64,000 bases of DNA from Agromyces hippuratus (GCF_013410355.1 NZ_JACCFI010000001.1:1860001-1924000); one strand, 5' to 3'; shown: positions 8,536 to 17,672, counted from the first letter of the stretch. The notes: a model not told the origin generated them from the sequence alone. Translations and numbers: made by a program.

Positions 8536-9154
8536 TCTCCCGGAAACGCACCCGGCGCCCCGGTGCGAAGAGCGCCGGCGACTCCGCGGCGGGGTCCCAG
8601 AGCGGCGCATCCGTGCGACCGATGACTCGCCAGCCGCCCGGACTCTGGCGCGGGTAGACCCCGGCGAAGGCCCCGGCGAGTGCGACGGCCCCTGAGGGCA
8701 CTCTGGGGCGCGGCGCATCGAGCCTCGGCACCTCGAACGGCCAGTCGTCGCTCACGAGATAGCCGAACCCCGGCGCGAAGCCGATGAACGCGACCCGCCA
8801 TTCGACGGCCTGGTGCCGGGCGACGAGGGCCTCGGTCGAGACGCCGAGGAGGGCGGCGGCACTCCGGAGGTCGTCGCCGTCGTACACGACGTCGACGGTC
8901 ACCTCGTCGGCGACGTGGCCCGACCTGCGGGCCGCGGCCTCGGCCGGGATGCGCCGCACCCACGTCGCGGCCGACTCGAGCGGCAGGCGCTCGGGGTCGA
9001 CGGCGACGAGGATCGTGCGCGCCGCGGGCACGAGTTCGACGAGGCCGACCGGCGGCTCGGCCGCGAGCGCATCGTGCAGCGCGAGCACCTCGTCGAGGCT
9101 GTCGCACTCCACGAGCAGGGCGGCATCGCCGCTCGGCAGCAGGCGGCGGCTCAC
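8522..9154 (-). CDS. pxpB: 5-oxoprolinase subunit PxpB (KipI family)
   Basis: A 210-residue AHS1/KipI-family subunit. It shows RLLPSGDAALLVECDS at the N-terminus, VDVVYDGDDL in the middle, then the cyclophilin-like core FIGFAPGFGYL and PRVPSGAVALAGAFAGVYP. It pairs with PxpC to use ATP in pyroglutamate opening. In Bacillus the homologous pair also affects the KinA kinase, but there is no sign of that here. The start is GTG at 9154, overlapping the pxpA stop as GTGA. Confidence 0.9.
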   Translation of the reverse strand: MSRRLLPSGDAALLVECDSLDEVLALHDALAAEPPVGLVELVPAARTILVAVDPERLPLESAATWVRRIPAEAAARRSGHVADEVTVDVVYDGDDLRSAAALLGVSTEALVARHQAVEWRVAFIGFAPGFGYLVSDDWPFEVPRLDAPRPRVPSGAVALAGAFAGVYPRQSPGGWRVIGRTDAPLWDPAAESPALFAPGRRVRFRETGRP

Positions 9155-9927
9155 GCGAACGCCTCGATCTGGAACCCCGCCCGTTCGAGCGCGGTGCGCA
9201 CCGCCCGTGCGATCGCGACGGCGCCGGGGGTGTCGCCGTGCAGGCACAGCGAGTCGGCGTCGAGCTCGACCCGGCTGCCGTCGTCGGCGGTGATGCCTCC
9301 GGTCTCGGCGATCTCGAGCGCCCGATCGGATGCCGCGGCGGGATCGTCGACCACGGCGCCCGGCTCGCCTCGGGGCAGGAGGGAGCCGTCGGCCGCGTAG
9401 CCCCGGTCGACGAAGGCCTCGCGGGCGTAGCGGAGGCCGGCGGCATCCGCGCCCCTCGCGATCGCGCCCGACGGCGGCCCGAGCACGGTGAGTGCGGGGT
9501 CGAAGGCGGCGAGGGCCTCGACGAAGGCGTGGGCGGCCGAGTGGTCGGAGGCGAGCCGGTGGTAGAGCGCGCCGTGCGCCTTGACGTAGCGCACCTTGGT
9601 GCCGGCTGCGCGGGCGATGCCGTCGAGCGCGCCGAGCTGCACGAGGAGCTCGGCGGCGATCTCGACCGGACTCGTGTCGAGCGCACGCCGGCCGAACCCC
9701 GCGAGGTCGCGGTAGCCGGGATGCGCACCGAGCGCGACGCCGTGCCCGGCGGCGAGACGAGCGCTCGCGAGCATCGTGACCGGGTCGCCCGCGTGGAACC
9801 CGCAGGCGATGTTGGCGCTCGACACGAGGGCGAACATCGCCGCATCGTCGCCGAGGCGCCACGCCCCGAAGGACTCTCCGAGGTCGCTGTTCAGGTCGAT
9901 GCTGTTCGCATCGTTCTCGGCGGGCAT
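9151..9927 (-). CDS. pxpA: 5-oxoprolinase subunit PxpA (LamB/YcsF family)
   Basis: A 258-residue LamB/YcsF protein. DLNSDLGESFGAW near the N-terminus, SSANIACGFHAGDP and VALGAHPGYRDLAGFGRR are the conserved metal- and substrate-site motifs. ELDADSLCLHGDTPGA lies near the C-terminus. It is first in pxpA-pxpB-pxpC, with the order and GTGA/ATGA overlaps usual for the operon. CAGAAT lies 6 nt before the ATG and GGGAG overlaps that gap, so a leaderless start is possible. The operon is divergent from the sugar-dehydrogenase lipoprotein. Confidence 0.93.
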   Translation of the reverse strand: MPAENDANSIDLNSDLGESFGAWRLGDDAAMFALVSSANIACGFHAGDPVTMLASARLAAGHGVALGAHPGYRDLAGFGRRALDTSPVEIAAELLVQLGALDGIARAAGTKVRYVKAHGALYHRLASDHSAAHAFVEALAAFDPALTVLGPPSGAIARGADAAGLRYAREAFVDRGYAADGSLLPRGEPGAVVDDPAAASDRALEIAETGGITADDGSRVELDADSLCLHGDTPGAVAIARAVRTALERAGFQIEAFA

Positions 9928-9976
9928 GCTCCCATTCTGGCGCGGACTCGGGGCACACTGGAGTGAGGAGGACGGG

Positions 9977-11227
9977 ATGGCGCGTACTCGGGTTCCGCAC
10001 GGCGGCTGCACCGCCGACGACGCAGGCACCGACGCGGGCACCGGCGCGCGGCGCCGATCGGGGCCCGTCGGGCGCGCGGCATCCGCTGCCGGTCTGCTGC
10101 TCTCGGTCTCGCTCGGCCTGCTCGCGGCGTGCACGCCCGCGCCCCCGCTGCCGACCCCGACGCCCCTGCCGAGTTCCGCGCCGCCGTCGACGGCTCCGCC
10201 CGCGACGCCCGCGCCCCCGCCGCCCGTGCTCACGCCGTCGGGCGCCCCCGAGCCGATCGCGGCCGAGCTCGACGCGCCGTGGTCGATCCTCGTGCTGCCG
10301 AACGGCGGCGTGCTCGTGAGCGAACGCGACCGGGGCACCGTCGTCGAGGTGCTGCCCGACGGATCTCATCGCGTGGCGGGCACCGTGCCCGGCGTCGTGG
10401 CCGGCGGCGAGGGCGGGCTGCTCGGGCTCGCGTTCCTGCCGGGCGACGGCGACCGTCCCGACCGGGTCTACGCGTACCACACGGCCGATTCCGAGAATCG
10501 GGTCGTGCGGATGCCGCTGACCGGCGCCCCGGGATCACTCGCGCTCGGCGGCTCGGAGGCCGTGCTCACCGGCATCCCGCGCGGCGGTGCGAACCACAAC
10601 GGCGGCCGCATCGCCTTCGGTCCCGACGGCCTGCTCTACGTCACGAGCGGCGACGCGGGCAACCGGGATGCCGCGCAGGACCCGGGTTCGCTGTCGGGGA
10701 AGATCCTGCGGGTCACCCCCGACGGCGCCGCCGCGCCGGGCAACCCGTTCGGCAACGCCGTGTGGTCGCTCGGGCACCGCAACCCGCAGGGCATCGCCTG
10801 GGATGCGAACGGAGGGCTCTGGGCCGCCGAGTTCGGGCAGAACACGTGGGACGAGCTGAACCGCATCACCCGCGGCGCCAACTACGGCTGGCCCGTCGTC
10901 GAGGGCGTCGCCGGCGACCCGCGGTTCGTCGACCCCGTGCTGCAGTGGTCCACGGCGGAGGCGAGTCCCAGCGGGCTCGCGGTGATCGGCGACACGCTCT
11001 TCCTCGCCGCGCTGCGGGGCGAGCGACTCTGGACGATCGCGCCCGCGACCACCGGCGGCGCGCTCGAGTCGGCATCGTGGTTCACGGGCGACCTCGGCCG
11101 CATCCGCGACGCCGCGGCCGCCCCCGACGGTTCCCTGTGGCTCATCACGAACAACACCGACGGACGCGGCTCACCGGGTGAGGGCGACGACCGGCTCTAC
11201 CGGGTGCCGCTCGCAGCGGCGGGCTGA
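9977..11227 (+). CDS. PQQ-dependent sugar dehydrogenase-like lipoprotein
   Basis: A 416-residue exported beta-propeller of the glucose/sorbosone dehydrogenase family. An unusually long N-terminal region precedes a lipobox (LLAAC, Cys52). A Pro/Thr/Ser-rich wall-spanning linker runs to about residue 90. The propeller then shows family motifs WSILVLPNGGVLVSERD, GEGGLLGLAF, NHNGGRIAFGPDGLLYV, GHRNPQGIAWD and GANYGWP. It probably oxidises an aldose outside the cell. AGGAGG precedes the ATG. PQQ dependence is by family only, and no PQQ synthesis genes are in view. Confidence 0.88.
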   Translation: MARTRVPHGGCTADDAGTDAGTGARRRSGPVGRAASAAGLLLSVSLGLLAACTPAPPLPTPTPLPSSAPPSTAPPATPAPPPPVLTPSGAPEPIAAELDAPWSILVLPNGGVLVSERDRGTVVEVLPDGSHRVAGTVPGVVAGGEGGLLGLAFLPGDGDRPDRVYAYHTADSENRVVRMPLTGAPGSLALGGSEAVLTGIPRGGANHNGGRIAFGPDGLLYVTSGDAGNRDAAQDPGSLSGKILRVTPDGAAAPGNPFGNAVWSLGHRNPQGIAWDANGGLWAAEFGQNTWDELNRITRGANYGWPVVEGVAGDPRFVDPVLQWSTAEASPSGLAVIGDTLFLAALRGERLWTIAPATTGGALESASWFTGDLGRIRDAAAAPDGSLWLITNNTDGRGSPGEGDDRLYRVPLAAAG

Positions 11228-11296
11228 CCGCAGCACCCGCGGATCCGCCACCCGATCGGGGGTCGCAGGTTCCTCCCCCGTGACCCTCGTCGGGAC

Positions 11297-11302
11297 TATT
11301 CT
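11297..11302 (+). promoter_or_regulatory. -10 box (TATTCT) for a leaderless start at 11310
   Basis: TATTCT lies 7 nt before the ATG of the SprT-like gene, and no ribosome binding site is present in the gap. Confidence 0.5.
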
Positions 11303-11309
11303 CTGTTCC

Positions 11310-11807
11310 ATGGCGGATCTCGAGCGGGTGCGACGATGGGCCGAAGCCCTCATCGTGCTCCATCTCGACGCCGCGACATGGAGTTTCGCGTTCGACAACG
11401 CGAAGAAGCGCGCGGGGCTCTGCAACTACACCGAGAAGCGCATCTCGGTGTCGCGCTACCTCGCCGCCCGCTACGACGACGACGAGATCCACCAGATCCT
11501 GCTGCACGAGGTCGCGCACGCGCTCGCCGGCCCCCGCGCGGGGCACGGGCCGAAATGGGCCACGGTCGCCTCGGGGCTCGGCTACGTCGGCCGGCGCACG
11601 CATGACGGCGAGGTCGCCCATGAGCTCGCACCGTGGGTCGGGCATTGCCCTGCGGGCCACGAGCACTTCCGGTACCGCGAGCCGCAGCGTCAGTTGAGCT
11701 GCGGGCTGTGCCGACGCGGATTCGACCGGGCGAACCTCATCGTGTGGCGTCGACGCGAGATCACCGCGGCCGTGCGACGCCGGGCAGCGAGTGCCGCGAA
11801 CGGCTGA
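11310..11807 (+). CDS. SprT-like zinc metalloprotease-domain protein
   Basis: A 165-residue SprT-like protein. The HExxH zinc site is HEVAH at residues 66-70. A C-terminal zinc ribbon is suggested by HCPAGH and SCGLC. SprT/Spartan domains in eukaryotes cleave DNA-protein crosslinks, but the role of bacterial SprT is not settled. The ATG is chosen from the leaderless -10 box. It stands alone between the dehydrogenase lipoprotein and a CGNR regulator gene. Confidence 0.85.
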   Translation: MADLERVRRWAEALIVLHLDAATWSFAFDNAKKRAGLCNYTEKRISVSRYLAARYDDDEIHQILLHEVAHALAGPRAGHGPKWATVASGLGYVGRRTHDGEVAHELAPWVGHCPAGHEHFRYREPQRQLSCGLCRRGFDRANLIVWRRREITAAVRRRAASAANG

Positions 11808-11876
11808 AGATATTCCGGGGCGCGCATGCGCGCCCCGGAACCCGTCACCTCGTCGGATGGTCCCGCCGGCACCGGC

Positions 11877-11882
11877 TAGATT
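11877..11882 (+). promoter_or_regulatory. -10 box (TAGATT) for a leaderless start at 11889
   Basis: TAGATT lies 6 nt before GTG 11889, and no Shine-Dalgarno sequence is seen. Confidence 0.5.
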
Positions 11883-11888
11883 GGTGGC

Positions 11889-12500
11889 GTGCCCGTCTCA
11901 ACCGTCTCGATCCCCGTCGGGCAGTGGTTCACCACCGCCGAGGGCGTTCGCTGGTGGTTCGATTCGGGTTCGTTCGCGCTCGATTTCGCCTACACCGGCC
12001 AGATCGGCGGACTCCGCACCGACGAACAGCTGCACGCGCCCGACGACCTCACGCACTGGCTCCACGAGCGCTTCCCCGTCGCCATCGGCGCCGCACGTTC
12101 GCGCGACCTCTTCGACGCGATCGCACTGCGCGACGCGATCAGCCGCATGGCGGTCGCCGTGAGCGACGACGCTCCGGTGCGCCCGGCCGACATCGACCTC
12201 GTGAACCTCTACGCGGCGACGCCCGACGTACCGCCCACCCTCGCGGGCGGCACCCGTCAGGCGGGGCGATCGGTGCAGACCGTGGCGCAGGCGCTCTCGA
12301 CGATCGCACGAGACGCCGTCGACCTCTTCTCGCCCGACAACGCCGAGCGCATCCGGTGCTGCTCCAGCGCCGACTGCGACGTCGTCTACCTCGACACCTC
12401 TCGCGCGGCGAGCCGTCGCTGGTGCTCGATGCAGCGCTGCGGCAACCGCGCGAAGGTGCGCGCCCACCGGGCCCGCAAGGCGGAGCGCGCAGCGGCCTGA
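11889..12500 (+). CDS. CGNR zinc finger transcriptional regulator
   Basis: A 203-residue member of the ABATE/CGNR family. The N-terminal domain has FDSGSFALDFAYTG. The C-terminal finger reads RCCSSADCDVVYLDTS then RRWCSMQRCGNRAKVRAHR, with the name-giving CGNR. Members are presumed stress-linked DNA-binding proteins, and the target here is unknown. It is convergent with the ComB-like gene. The two stop codons sit within or beside a 12-bp palindrome, CTGAGGCCTCAG, at 12497-12508. Confidence 0.88.
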   Translation: MPVSTVSIPVGQWFTTAEGVRWWFDSGSFALDFAYTGQIGGLRTDEQLHAPDDLTHWLHERFPVAIGAARSRDLFDAIALRDAISRMAVAVSDDAPVRPADIDLVNLYAATPDVPPTLAGGTRQAGRSVQTVAQALSTIARDAVDLFSPDNAERIRCCSSADCDVVYLDTSRAASRRWCSMQRCGNRAKVRAHRARKAERAAA

Positions 12501-12504
12501 GGCC

Positions 12505-13077
12505 TCAGCCGACGGATGCCTCGGCGCCGGCCCTGAGCACCCGCGCCGTGTCGTTCGCATCGAGCGTCGCGGCATCGTGCAGCTCGCCGATGCCCATGCC
12601 GGCGGCCAACGCGCCACGACCGGGCGCCGACGCCGACGTCAGGTGGCGCACTGCCCTGCGGAGTCCGCCGAACGCCGAGGCGGCGACCGCCGCCTCGGGC
12701 GAGGTGTCGTCGATGCCGAGCGCCGCGAGGGCGTCGATCACCGCGCCGGCGCCGAGCAGGTCGTCGGCCGAGAAGCCCGCGTCGGCGTCGCCCGCGGCGA
12801 CGACGGCGATGAACGCCCGTTCCCCGAGGCGCTCCTGCTCGGCGAGGATCCACCGTGCGGTCGCCGACGCGTCGACGAGACCCGATTCGAGCACGGCCGC
12901 CCTGCGGGGTGCCAGGCCGACGATGGTCGCGTGCGGCAGCGAACCGGTGCCGGGCAGCACGTCGATCCAGACGAGGAGGTGCGCTCCGGCGGCGATGCGC
13001 TCCGCGCCTCGCCGCCCCCAGTCGAATCGCACCTGGTACTTGGACTGCGCGGCGGGATCGGGGCTCTGCTCGTTCAC
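12505..13077 (-). CDS. 2-phosphosulfolactate phosphatase (ComB)-like protein
   Basis: About 190 residues. KYQVRFDWGRRGAERI, HLLVWIDVLPGTG and ERAFIAVVAAGDAD resemble actinobacterial ComB-family proteins. The archaeal enzyme removes phosphate from phosphosulfolactate in coenzyme M synthesis, which cannot be its role here. At about 190 residues it is shorter than typical ComB, so catalytic competence is doubtful. The GTG at 13077 is preferred over 13083 because TAGCCT (13089-13084) lies 6 nt before it and abuts the other. Confidence 0.6.
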   Translation of the reverse strand: MNEQSPDPAAQSKYQVRFDWGRRGAERIAAGAHLLVWIDVLPGTGSLPHATIVGLAPRRAAVLESGLVDASATARWILAEQERLGERAFIAVVAAGDADAGFSADDLLGAGAVIDALAALGIDDTSPEAAVAASAFGGLRRAVRHLTSASAPGRGALAAGMGIGELHDAATLDANDTARVLRAGAEASVG

Positions 13078-13175
13078 CCGCACAGGCTATCCCGTGGGCA
13101 CGCCGCGCTCCTCGCTGTGACGACTCCTCGCCGAGCCGACGTCACGTCACGTCACGTCAGCGGAGTCTCGCCAGC

Positions 13176-14429
13176 TCAATACCCGCGGTAGAGCGCGAGC
13201 GCCTCGGCGTCGCTCGCGCGAGACGTCGCTCGCCGGGCCGCGTCGAGCGCGGCGACGGGGTCGGGCTCCTGGTGGGCGATCACGAGTTGGCGCTCGGCCT
13301 CGGCCAGTCGAGTGCGCGCATCGGCCCCGACGGGGTGGCCGCCGCGCTCGATCGCCGCCCGCGCCACGCGCAGCTGGCTCTCGGCGATCGCGATGGCGCC
13401 GCCGAGCGCACCGCGAGCGCCGTCGAGCCGGCCCTGCGCGTTGCGAGCGGCGGCCCGGGCCACCTCGAGCCGGTCGCGGCACGCGCGCAGCCGATCACGG
13501 TCGGCGAACGGGTCTCCGGCGAGCGCAGCGCGATCCGCCATCGCGGCCGACCCCGCCCCGATCGCCGTGCCGAGCGCCTCGGCCGCGTCGGCGTCCTCCT
13601 GCGCGTCGCGCTGCCGCCTCGCCGCCACGAGCTCGCGGTCGAGCGCGGCGGCCTCCTCCGAGGCATCCGCCTGCGCCTTCGCGAGCGCCAGCTCGAGCGC
13701 ATCGATCTCGTCGAGGTCGCGCCCCGCTCGTGCGAGCTCGTCGGCGGCCGCGCCGAGCAGGTGGGCAGCGGGCTCCGAGCGGGCGAGGTTCGACTCGGCC
13801 TCGTCGAGCGAGGCTGTGACGGCGGCGAGCGCGGCATCGACGCGGCTCTCTGCGCCTCGCGCCGTGACGAGCGCCGATTCCGCGAAGCGAGTGGCGAGAC
13901 GGCCGAGCATGGCCTCGGCCTCGACACGGCGTCGGGCGAGCCGGTCTGCCTGCGCGCGCAGGGCCGGCAGCTCGGCCTGCGCGCCCCGTTCGGTGCGGCG
14001 GCGGCCGGCGATCGCGGATTCGGCGTCGTCGAGCGCGCCGATCGCCGAGGTGCAGAGTCCTTCGATGCGCGCGGTCCAGTTGCGCCGCTCGGCCGAGGTG
14101 TCCGCCTCGGCGTCGTCGAGTCGCTGCTGCAGGATGAACGCCTCGCGCATCCACGCGCGCGCCGCGTCGATCGCCCCGCGCAATGCGCGCGACGCGTCGG
14201 CGCCGAACTGCGCCTCGGCGAACGCGAGCTCGCGTTCGGCGTCGCGCACGGCGTTGTCGGCCTGCACGATGAGCCCCTTCGCCCGCACCTCCGCCGCTGC
14301 GCCTGCGGCGAGCGCGGAACGCTCGCGACGGGCGCCGCCTCGTCGCAGCGCCACGACTCCGCCGATGAGCACCGCCGTCGCAGCGGCGAAGACGAGGAGG
14401 GAGGGCAACCACCAGAGTCCGTCGGGCAT
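13176..14429 (-). CDS. Membrane-anchored coiled-coil protein of unknown function
   Basis: 417 residues with one N-terminal membrane helix (about residues 5-28) followed by an almost uninterrupted Ala/Glu/Arg-rich helical region, strongly coiled-coil in character. It ends in SRASDAEALALYRGY. The layout resembles the helical part of actinobacterial TPM-domain proteins, but the TPM domain itself is missing, so this is only an architectural resemblance. TAGACT (14442-14437) lies 7 nt before the ATG, indicating a leaderless transcript. It is divergent from the next gene. Confidence 0.75.
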   Translation of the reverse strand: MPDGLWWLPSLLVFAAATAVLIGGVVALRRGGARRERSALAAGAAAEVRAKGLIVQADNAVRDAERELAFAEAQFGADASRALRGAIDAARAWMREAFILQQRLDDAEADTSAERRNWTARIEGLCTSAIGALDDAESAIAGRRRTERGAQAELPALRAQADRLARRRVEAEAMLGRLATRFAESALVTARGAESRVDAALAAVTASLDEAESNLARSEPAAHLLGAAADELARAGRDLDEIDALELALAKAQADASEEAAALDRELVAARRQRDAQEDADAAEALGTAIGAGSAAMADRAALAGDPFADRDRLRACRDRLEVARAAARNAQGRLDGARGALGGAIAIAESQLRVARAAIERGGHPVGADARTRLAEAERQLVIAHQEPDPVAALDAARRATSRASDAEALALYRGY

Positions 14430-14518
14430 GTGCCGGAGTCTAGGCGTTCGGGGTTCCGGGCATGCCGAGTACCCGCTTCGAATCCGGCGCGGCGCTTGGC
14501 TGCGGCATCCGTCAGCAC

Positions 14519-14524
14519 TACTTT
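14519..14524 (+). promoter_or_regulatory. -10 box (TACTTT) for a leaderless start at 14531
   Basis: TACTTT lies 6 nt before the ATG, back to back with the opposite-strand TAGACT at 14442-14437. Confidence 0.45.
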
Positions 14525-14530
14525 CGGTTC

Positions 14531-15046
14531 ATGCGGGTGCTCCTGAAACTCACGCTCGACTGCACACCGGATGCCGCGTGGCGGGCGCTGCGGAGTCCGG
14601 CGGTGCTGCGCGAGGTGGTCGCGCCGTGGCTCGACTTCGAGTCGCTCGAGCCCGGCGGCCTGCCGACGGTGTGGCCGGAAGGGCAGCACCGGCTCAGGGT
14701 GCTCGCGTTCCGACGGTTCCCTGCCGGCGAGGAGCGCGTCGACCTGACGAGCCCCGGCGGCCTGCCCGACGGAGTGCGAATGCTCCGCGACGGCGGCGGC
14801 GCCGAGACCGGCGTGTTCTCCGCCTTCGACGACTGGGACCACCGCATGGCCGTCTCCGCGCTGCCCGACGGGCGCACGCTCTATCGGGACCAGCTGCTCG
14901 CGAGGGCCGGGGCGCTCGACGCGCTCGCCTGGTATCCGACGTGGGCGTTCTGGCAGTGGCGCGGCATGCGGTTGCGACAGCTCGCCCCGACGTGGTGCTT
15001 CGACCCGCCCGGCACTGCGGACGCCGAGGCGGAGGCGGCATCGTGA
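14531..15046 (+). CDS. SRPBCC-like conserved protein
   Basis: 171 residues. MRVLLKLTLDCTPDAAWRAL at the start and the alternating strand pattern that follows (LTSPGGLPDGVRML, DDWDHRMAVSALPDGRTLYR) resemble a START/SRPBCC lipid-cavity fold. I do not recognise a specific family. It is coupled by a GTGA overlap to the following DUF1684 gene, so the two probably act together. Confidence 0.7.
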   Translation: MRVLLKLTLDCTPDAAWRALRSPAVLREVVAPWLDFESLEPGGLPTVWPEGQHRLRVLAFRRFPAGEERVDLTSPGGLPDGVRMLRDGGGAETGVFSAFDDWDHRMAVSALPDGRTLYRDQLLARAGALDALAWYPTWAFWQWRGMRLRQLAPTWCFDPPGTADAEAEAAS

Positions 15047-15672
15047 CCGACTCGATCGCCGCGCTCCAGCTCGCCGACTGGCGCCGGCGCGTCTTCGGCC
15101 TCTACTCGGGGGTGCGCCAGCTCAGCGTGCACTCCCCGGCGGCCGGCCACGAGCTCTGGAAGTCCGCGCGCGACGAGCTCTTCGCGGGGCATCCGCAGTC
15201 GCCGCTCCTGCCCGACGACCGCGCCGACTTCACCGGGCTCACGGTCGCGCGGTACGACCCCGACTGGCGGTTCGAACTCGAGGTGCGCCGCGCGTCCGAG
15301 CCGATGCGGCTCGTCGTCGACAGCGCGAGCGACGGGTCGATCCCGTTCTCGCTCGTCGGCGAGGTGCGCGTGCCCTACCTCGGCTCGCTCGACGTCTGGC
15401 GCCTCACGGGCTACGGCGGCGGACTCTTCGTGCCCGTCAAGGACACGCTCGCCGGCGCCCCCGGCGGCACCTACGGCGGCGGGCGCTACCTGCTCGACAC
15501 CGTGAAGGGCGCCGACCTCGGGCCCGGCGCCGACCCCGACTCCCTCGTCATCGACTTCAACTTCGCCTACAACCCGTCGTGCGCCTACGACCCCTCGTGG
15601 TCGTGCCCGCTGGCCCAGCCGGGCAACACGCTGCGCCACGAGGTGCCGGTCGGCGAGCGGATGCCGCGGTGA
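15043..15672 (+). CDS. DUF1684 domain-containing protein
   Basis: 209 residues. WRRRVFGLYSGVR then ELWKSARDELFAGHPQSPLL mark the DUF1684 N-terminus. GGGRYLLDTVKGAD and the ending IDFNFAYNPSCAYDPSWSCPLA are the conserved C-terminal motif. The family is widespread, cytosolic and without a known reaction. The start is GTG, sharing GTGA with the stop of the upstream gene. Confidence 0.88.
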   Translation: MTDSIAALQLADWRRRVFGLYSGVRQLSVHSPAAGHELWKSARDELFAGHPQSPLLPDDRADFTGLTVARYDPDWRFELEVRRASEPMRLVVDSASDGSIPFSLVGEVRVPYLGSLDVWRLTGYGGGLFVPVKDTLAGAPGGTYGGGRYLLDTVKGADLGPGADPDSLVIDFNFAYNPSCAYDPSWSCPLAQPGNTLRHEVPVGERMPR

Positions 15673-15976
15673 CCCGAGCGCCTCGAGAAGGCCGCGCCTC
15701 CCGAGCCTCACGAGTGCGTTTCCGGCCGCTCAGGGCATGCACAGCGGGTCATCCGCTAGACTGTCTCTCGGTGTGCGCGACGATCGCGCCGCCTGCGTCG
15801 TAGAAACGCTTTCCGGACACTGTGCGCTGTACAAACTGAAATCGCGCAGGGGTCCGTGACTCTCATACGGCGAACGGATGCGCCGACCGGCGCCTTCGCC
15901 AATACCCACCGCCGGGTCTCACCTTCCGTTCATGGAAACCTCGAACCTGCGGTGTGCTCTGCCCTGAAAGGCACCA
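15673..15976 (+). other. Gene-free 304-bp leader before the DEAD-box helicase
   Basis: No convincing ORF. TAGACT at 15757-15762 is a candidate -10 box that would give a 5' untranslated region of about 200 nt. Long leaders are common upstream of cold-regulated DEAD-box helicase genes. I could not define a stable folded element by eye. Confidence 0.4.
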
Positions 15977-17548
15977 GTGACCGACATCACCTTCAGCACG
16001 CTCGGCGTGCCCGCCCCCCTCGTCTCCGTACTCGCGGCAGACGGCAAGACCACCGCGTTCCCGATCCAGGTCGACACGCTGCCCGACACGCTCGCCGGAC
16101 GCGACGTGCTCGGCCGCGGCAAGACCGGCTCGGGCAAGACCATCGCCTTCGCGCTGCCCATGGTGGCGCGCCTCGGCACCTCGCTGGCCGGCGGCCGTCG
16201 CCGCCCCGGCCGCCCCCTCGCCCTCGTGCTCGCCCCGACCCGCGAGCTCGCCACGCAGATCGACGCGGTGCTCGCACCGCTCGCCGCCGCCTACGACCTG
16301 AAGACCACGACGATCTTCGGCGGCATCAACCAGAAGCGCCAGGTCGACGCGCTCCGCGCCGGCGTCGACATCGTCGTTGCCTGCCCCGGCCGCCTCGAAG
16401 ACCTCATGAAGCAGGGCTTCGTCACGCTCGACGCGGTCGAGATCACCGTGCTCGACGAGGCCGACCACATGGCCGACCTCGGGTTCCTTCCCGTCGTCAC
16501 GCGCATCATGGACAAGACCCCCAACGACGGCCAGCGCCTGCTGTTCTCGGCGACGCTCGACAACGGCGTGGACAAGCTCGTCAAGCGCTTCCTCCACAAC
16601 GAGGTCCTGCACTCGGTCGACGAGGCCACCTCGCACGTCGCCGCGATGACCCACCACGTCTTCGAGGTCGCCGATGTCGACGCGAAGAACGACCTCGTGA
16701 AGGCGCTCGCATCGGGCACCGGCCGCCGCATCCTCTTCATGCGCACGAAGCACCACGCCAAGAAGCTCGCGAAGAAGCTGACCGAGCAGGGCATCCCCGC
16801 GGTCGACCTGCACGGCAACCTCTCGCAGCCGCAGCGCGACCGCAACCTCGCCGCGTTCTCCGACGGCTCGGCCAACGTCATGGTCGCCACGGATGTCGCG
16901 GCCCGCGGCGTGCACGTCGACGCCATCGAGCTCGTGATCCACGTCGACCCGCCCATGGAGCACAAGGCGTACCTGCACCGCTCGGGCCGCACGGCCCGCG
17001 CCGGCAGCGAGGGCGACGTCGTCACCATCAGCCTGCCCGCGCAGAAGCAGGACCTGAAGACCCTGCTCCGCAAGGCAGCGATCACCGTCACCCCGCAGCA
17101 GGTCACCGCGACCTCGCCTGCGGTGACCGCCCTCGTCGGCGACGTCGCTCCGTACGTGAAGCCTGCGCCCCGTGCCGCGACCCAGCCGCAGGGCGGTGGC
17201 GGTCGTTCGCAGGGTGCCAACGCGCAGCGCAAGCGCGCCGCACGCGACGAGCGCGGCGGCGAGGCGCGCACGGGCGCAGGCCAGAGCCAGGGCCGCGGCC
17301 GCGGCCGCGGCGGCAACGCCGCTCAGGCGGATGTCGCGGGCGCGCCCCGTCGCGACCGCTCGGGTCGCCCCGCCGAGGCACGTGCGAACGCGCCCAAGCA
17401 GGGCGGCGGCCAGGGCCGCGGCGCGCAGACGACGGGCGCACAGCGCTCGACCTCCAACCGCTCCTCGGGCGGCAAGGCGCCCCTGCGCGTCGGCAGCCTC
17501 GTCTCGCCCTCGGGCAACTCGCGCGGCAACCGCCGCGCACAGGGCTAG
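15977..17548 (+). CDS. DEAD-box ATP-dependent RNA helicase
   Basis: A 523-residue RNA helicase that remodels RNA, often during cold stress or ribosome assembly. The Q-motif region is TTAFPIQVDTLP, motif I GKTGSGKT (residues 48-55), motif II VLDEADHMADLGF, motif III SAT, and motif VI HRSGRTARAG. From about residue 395 the tail is disordered and rich in Arg, Gly, Gln and Ala (GGGRSQGANAQRKR, GRGRGRGGNAAQ), an RNA-binding feature. The start is GTG at 15977, placed by the helicase N-terminus. A strong terminator follows. Confidence 0.95.
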   Translation: MTDITFSTLGVPAPLVSVLAADGKTTAFPIQVDTLPDTLAGRDVLGRGKTGSGKTIAFALPMVARLGTSLAGGRRRPGRPLALVLAPTRELATQIDAVLAPLAAAYDLKTTTIFGGINQKRQVDALRAGVDIVVACPGRLEDLMKQGFVTLDAVEITVLDEADHMADLGFLPVVTRIMDKTPNDGQRLLFSATLDNGVDKLVKRFLHNEVLHSVDEATSHVAAMTHHVFEVADVDAKNDLVKALASGTGRRILFMRTKHHAKKLAKKLTEQGIPAVDLHGNLSQPQRDRNLAAFSDGSANVMVATDVAARGVHVDAIELVIHVDPPMEHKAYLHRSGRTARAGSEGDVVTISLPAQKQDLKTLLRKAAITVTPQQVTATSPAVTALVGDVAPYVKPAPRAATQPQGGGGRSQGANAQRKRAARDERGGEARTGAGQSQGRGRGRGGNAAQADVAGAPRRDRSGRPAEARANAPKQGGGQGRGAQTTGAQRSTSNRSSGGKAPLRVGSLVSPSGNSRGNRRAQG

Positions 17549-17560
17549 TCCCAGACGCTG

Positions 17561-17594
17561 AACGGCCCCGACGAGTTCGCTCGTCGGGGCCGTT
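17561..17594 (+). terminator. Strong hairpin terminator after the helicase
   Basis: Perfect 15-bp arms (AACGGCCCCGACGAG and CTCGTCGGGGCCGTT) close a TTCG tetraloop 12 nt after the stop. There is no long U-run, as is usual in this phylum. Confidence 0.88.
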
Positions 17595-17672
17595 CGTGTT
17601 CGCGCCGCCATCCCGGCGATGCCGGCCAGAGTCCCCCGACGGGCCGGCACCGGCGACATGGCGGCGCGAGGG

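Noticed and set aside
15863..17659. A 598-codon minus-strand frame across the DEAD-box helicase.
   Set aside because: Antisense shadow. The helicase motifs are all in the plus frame.
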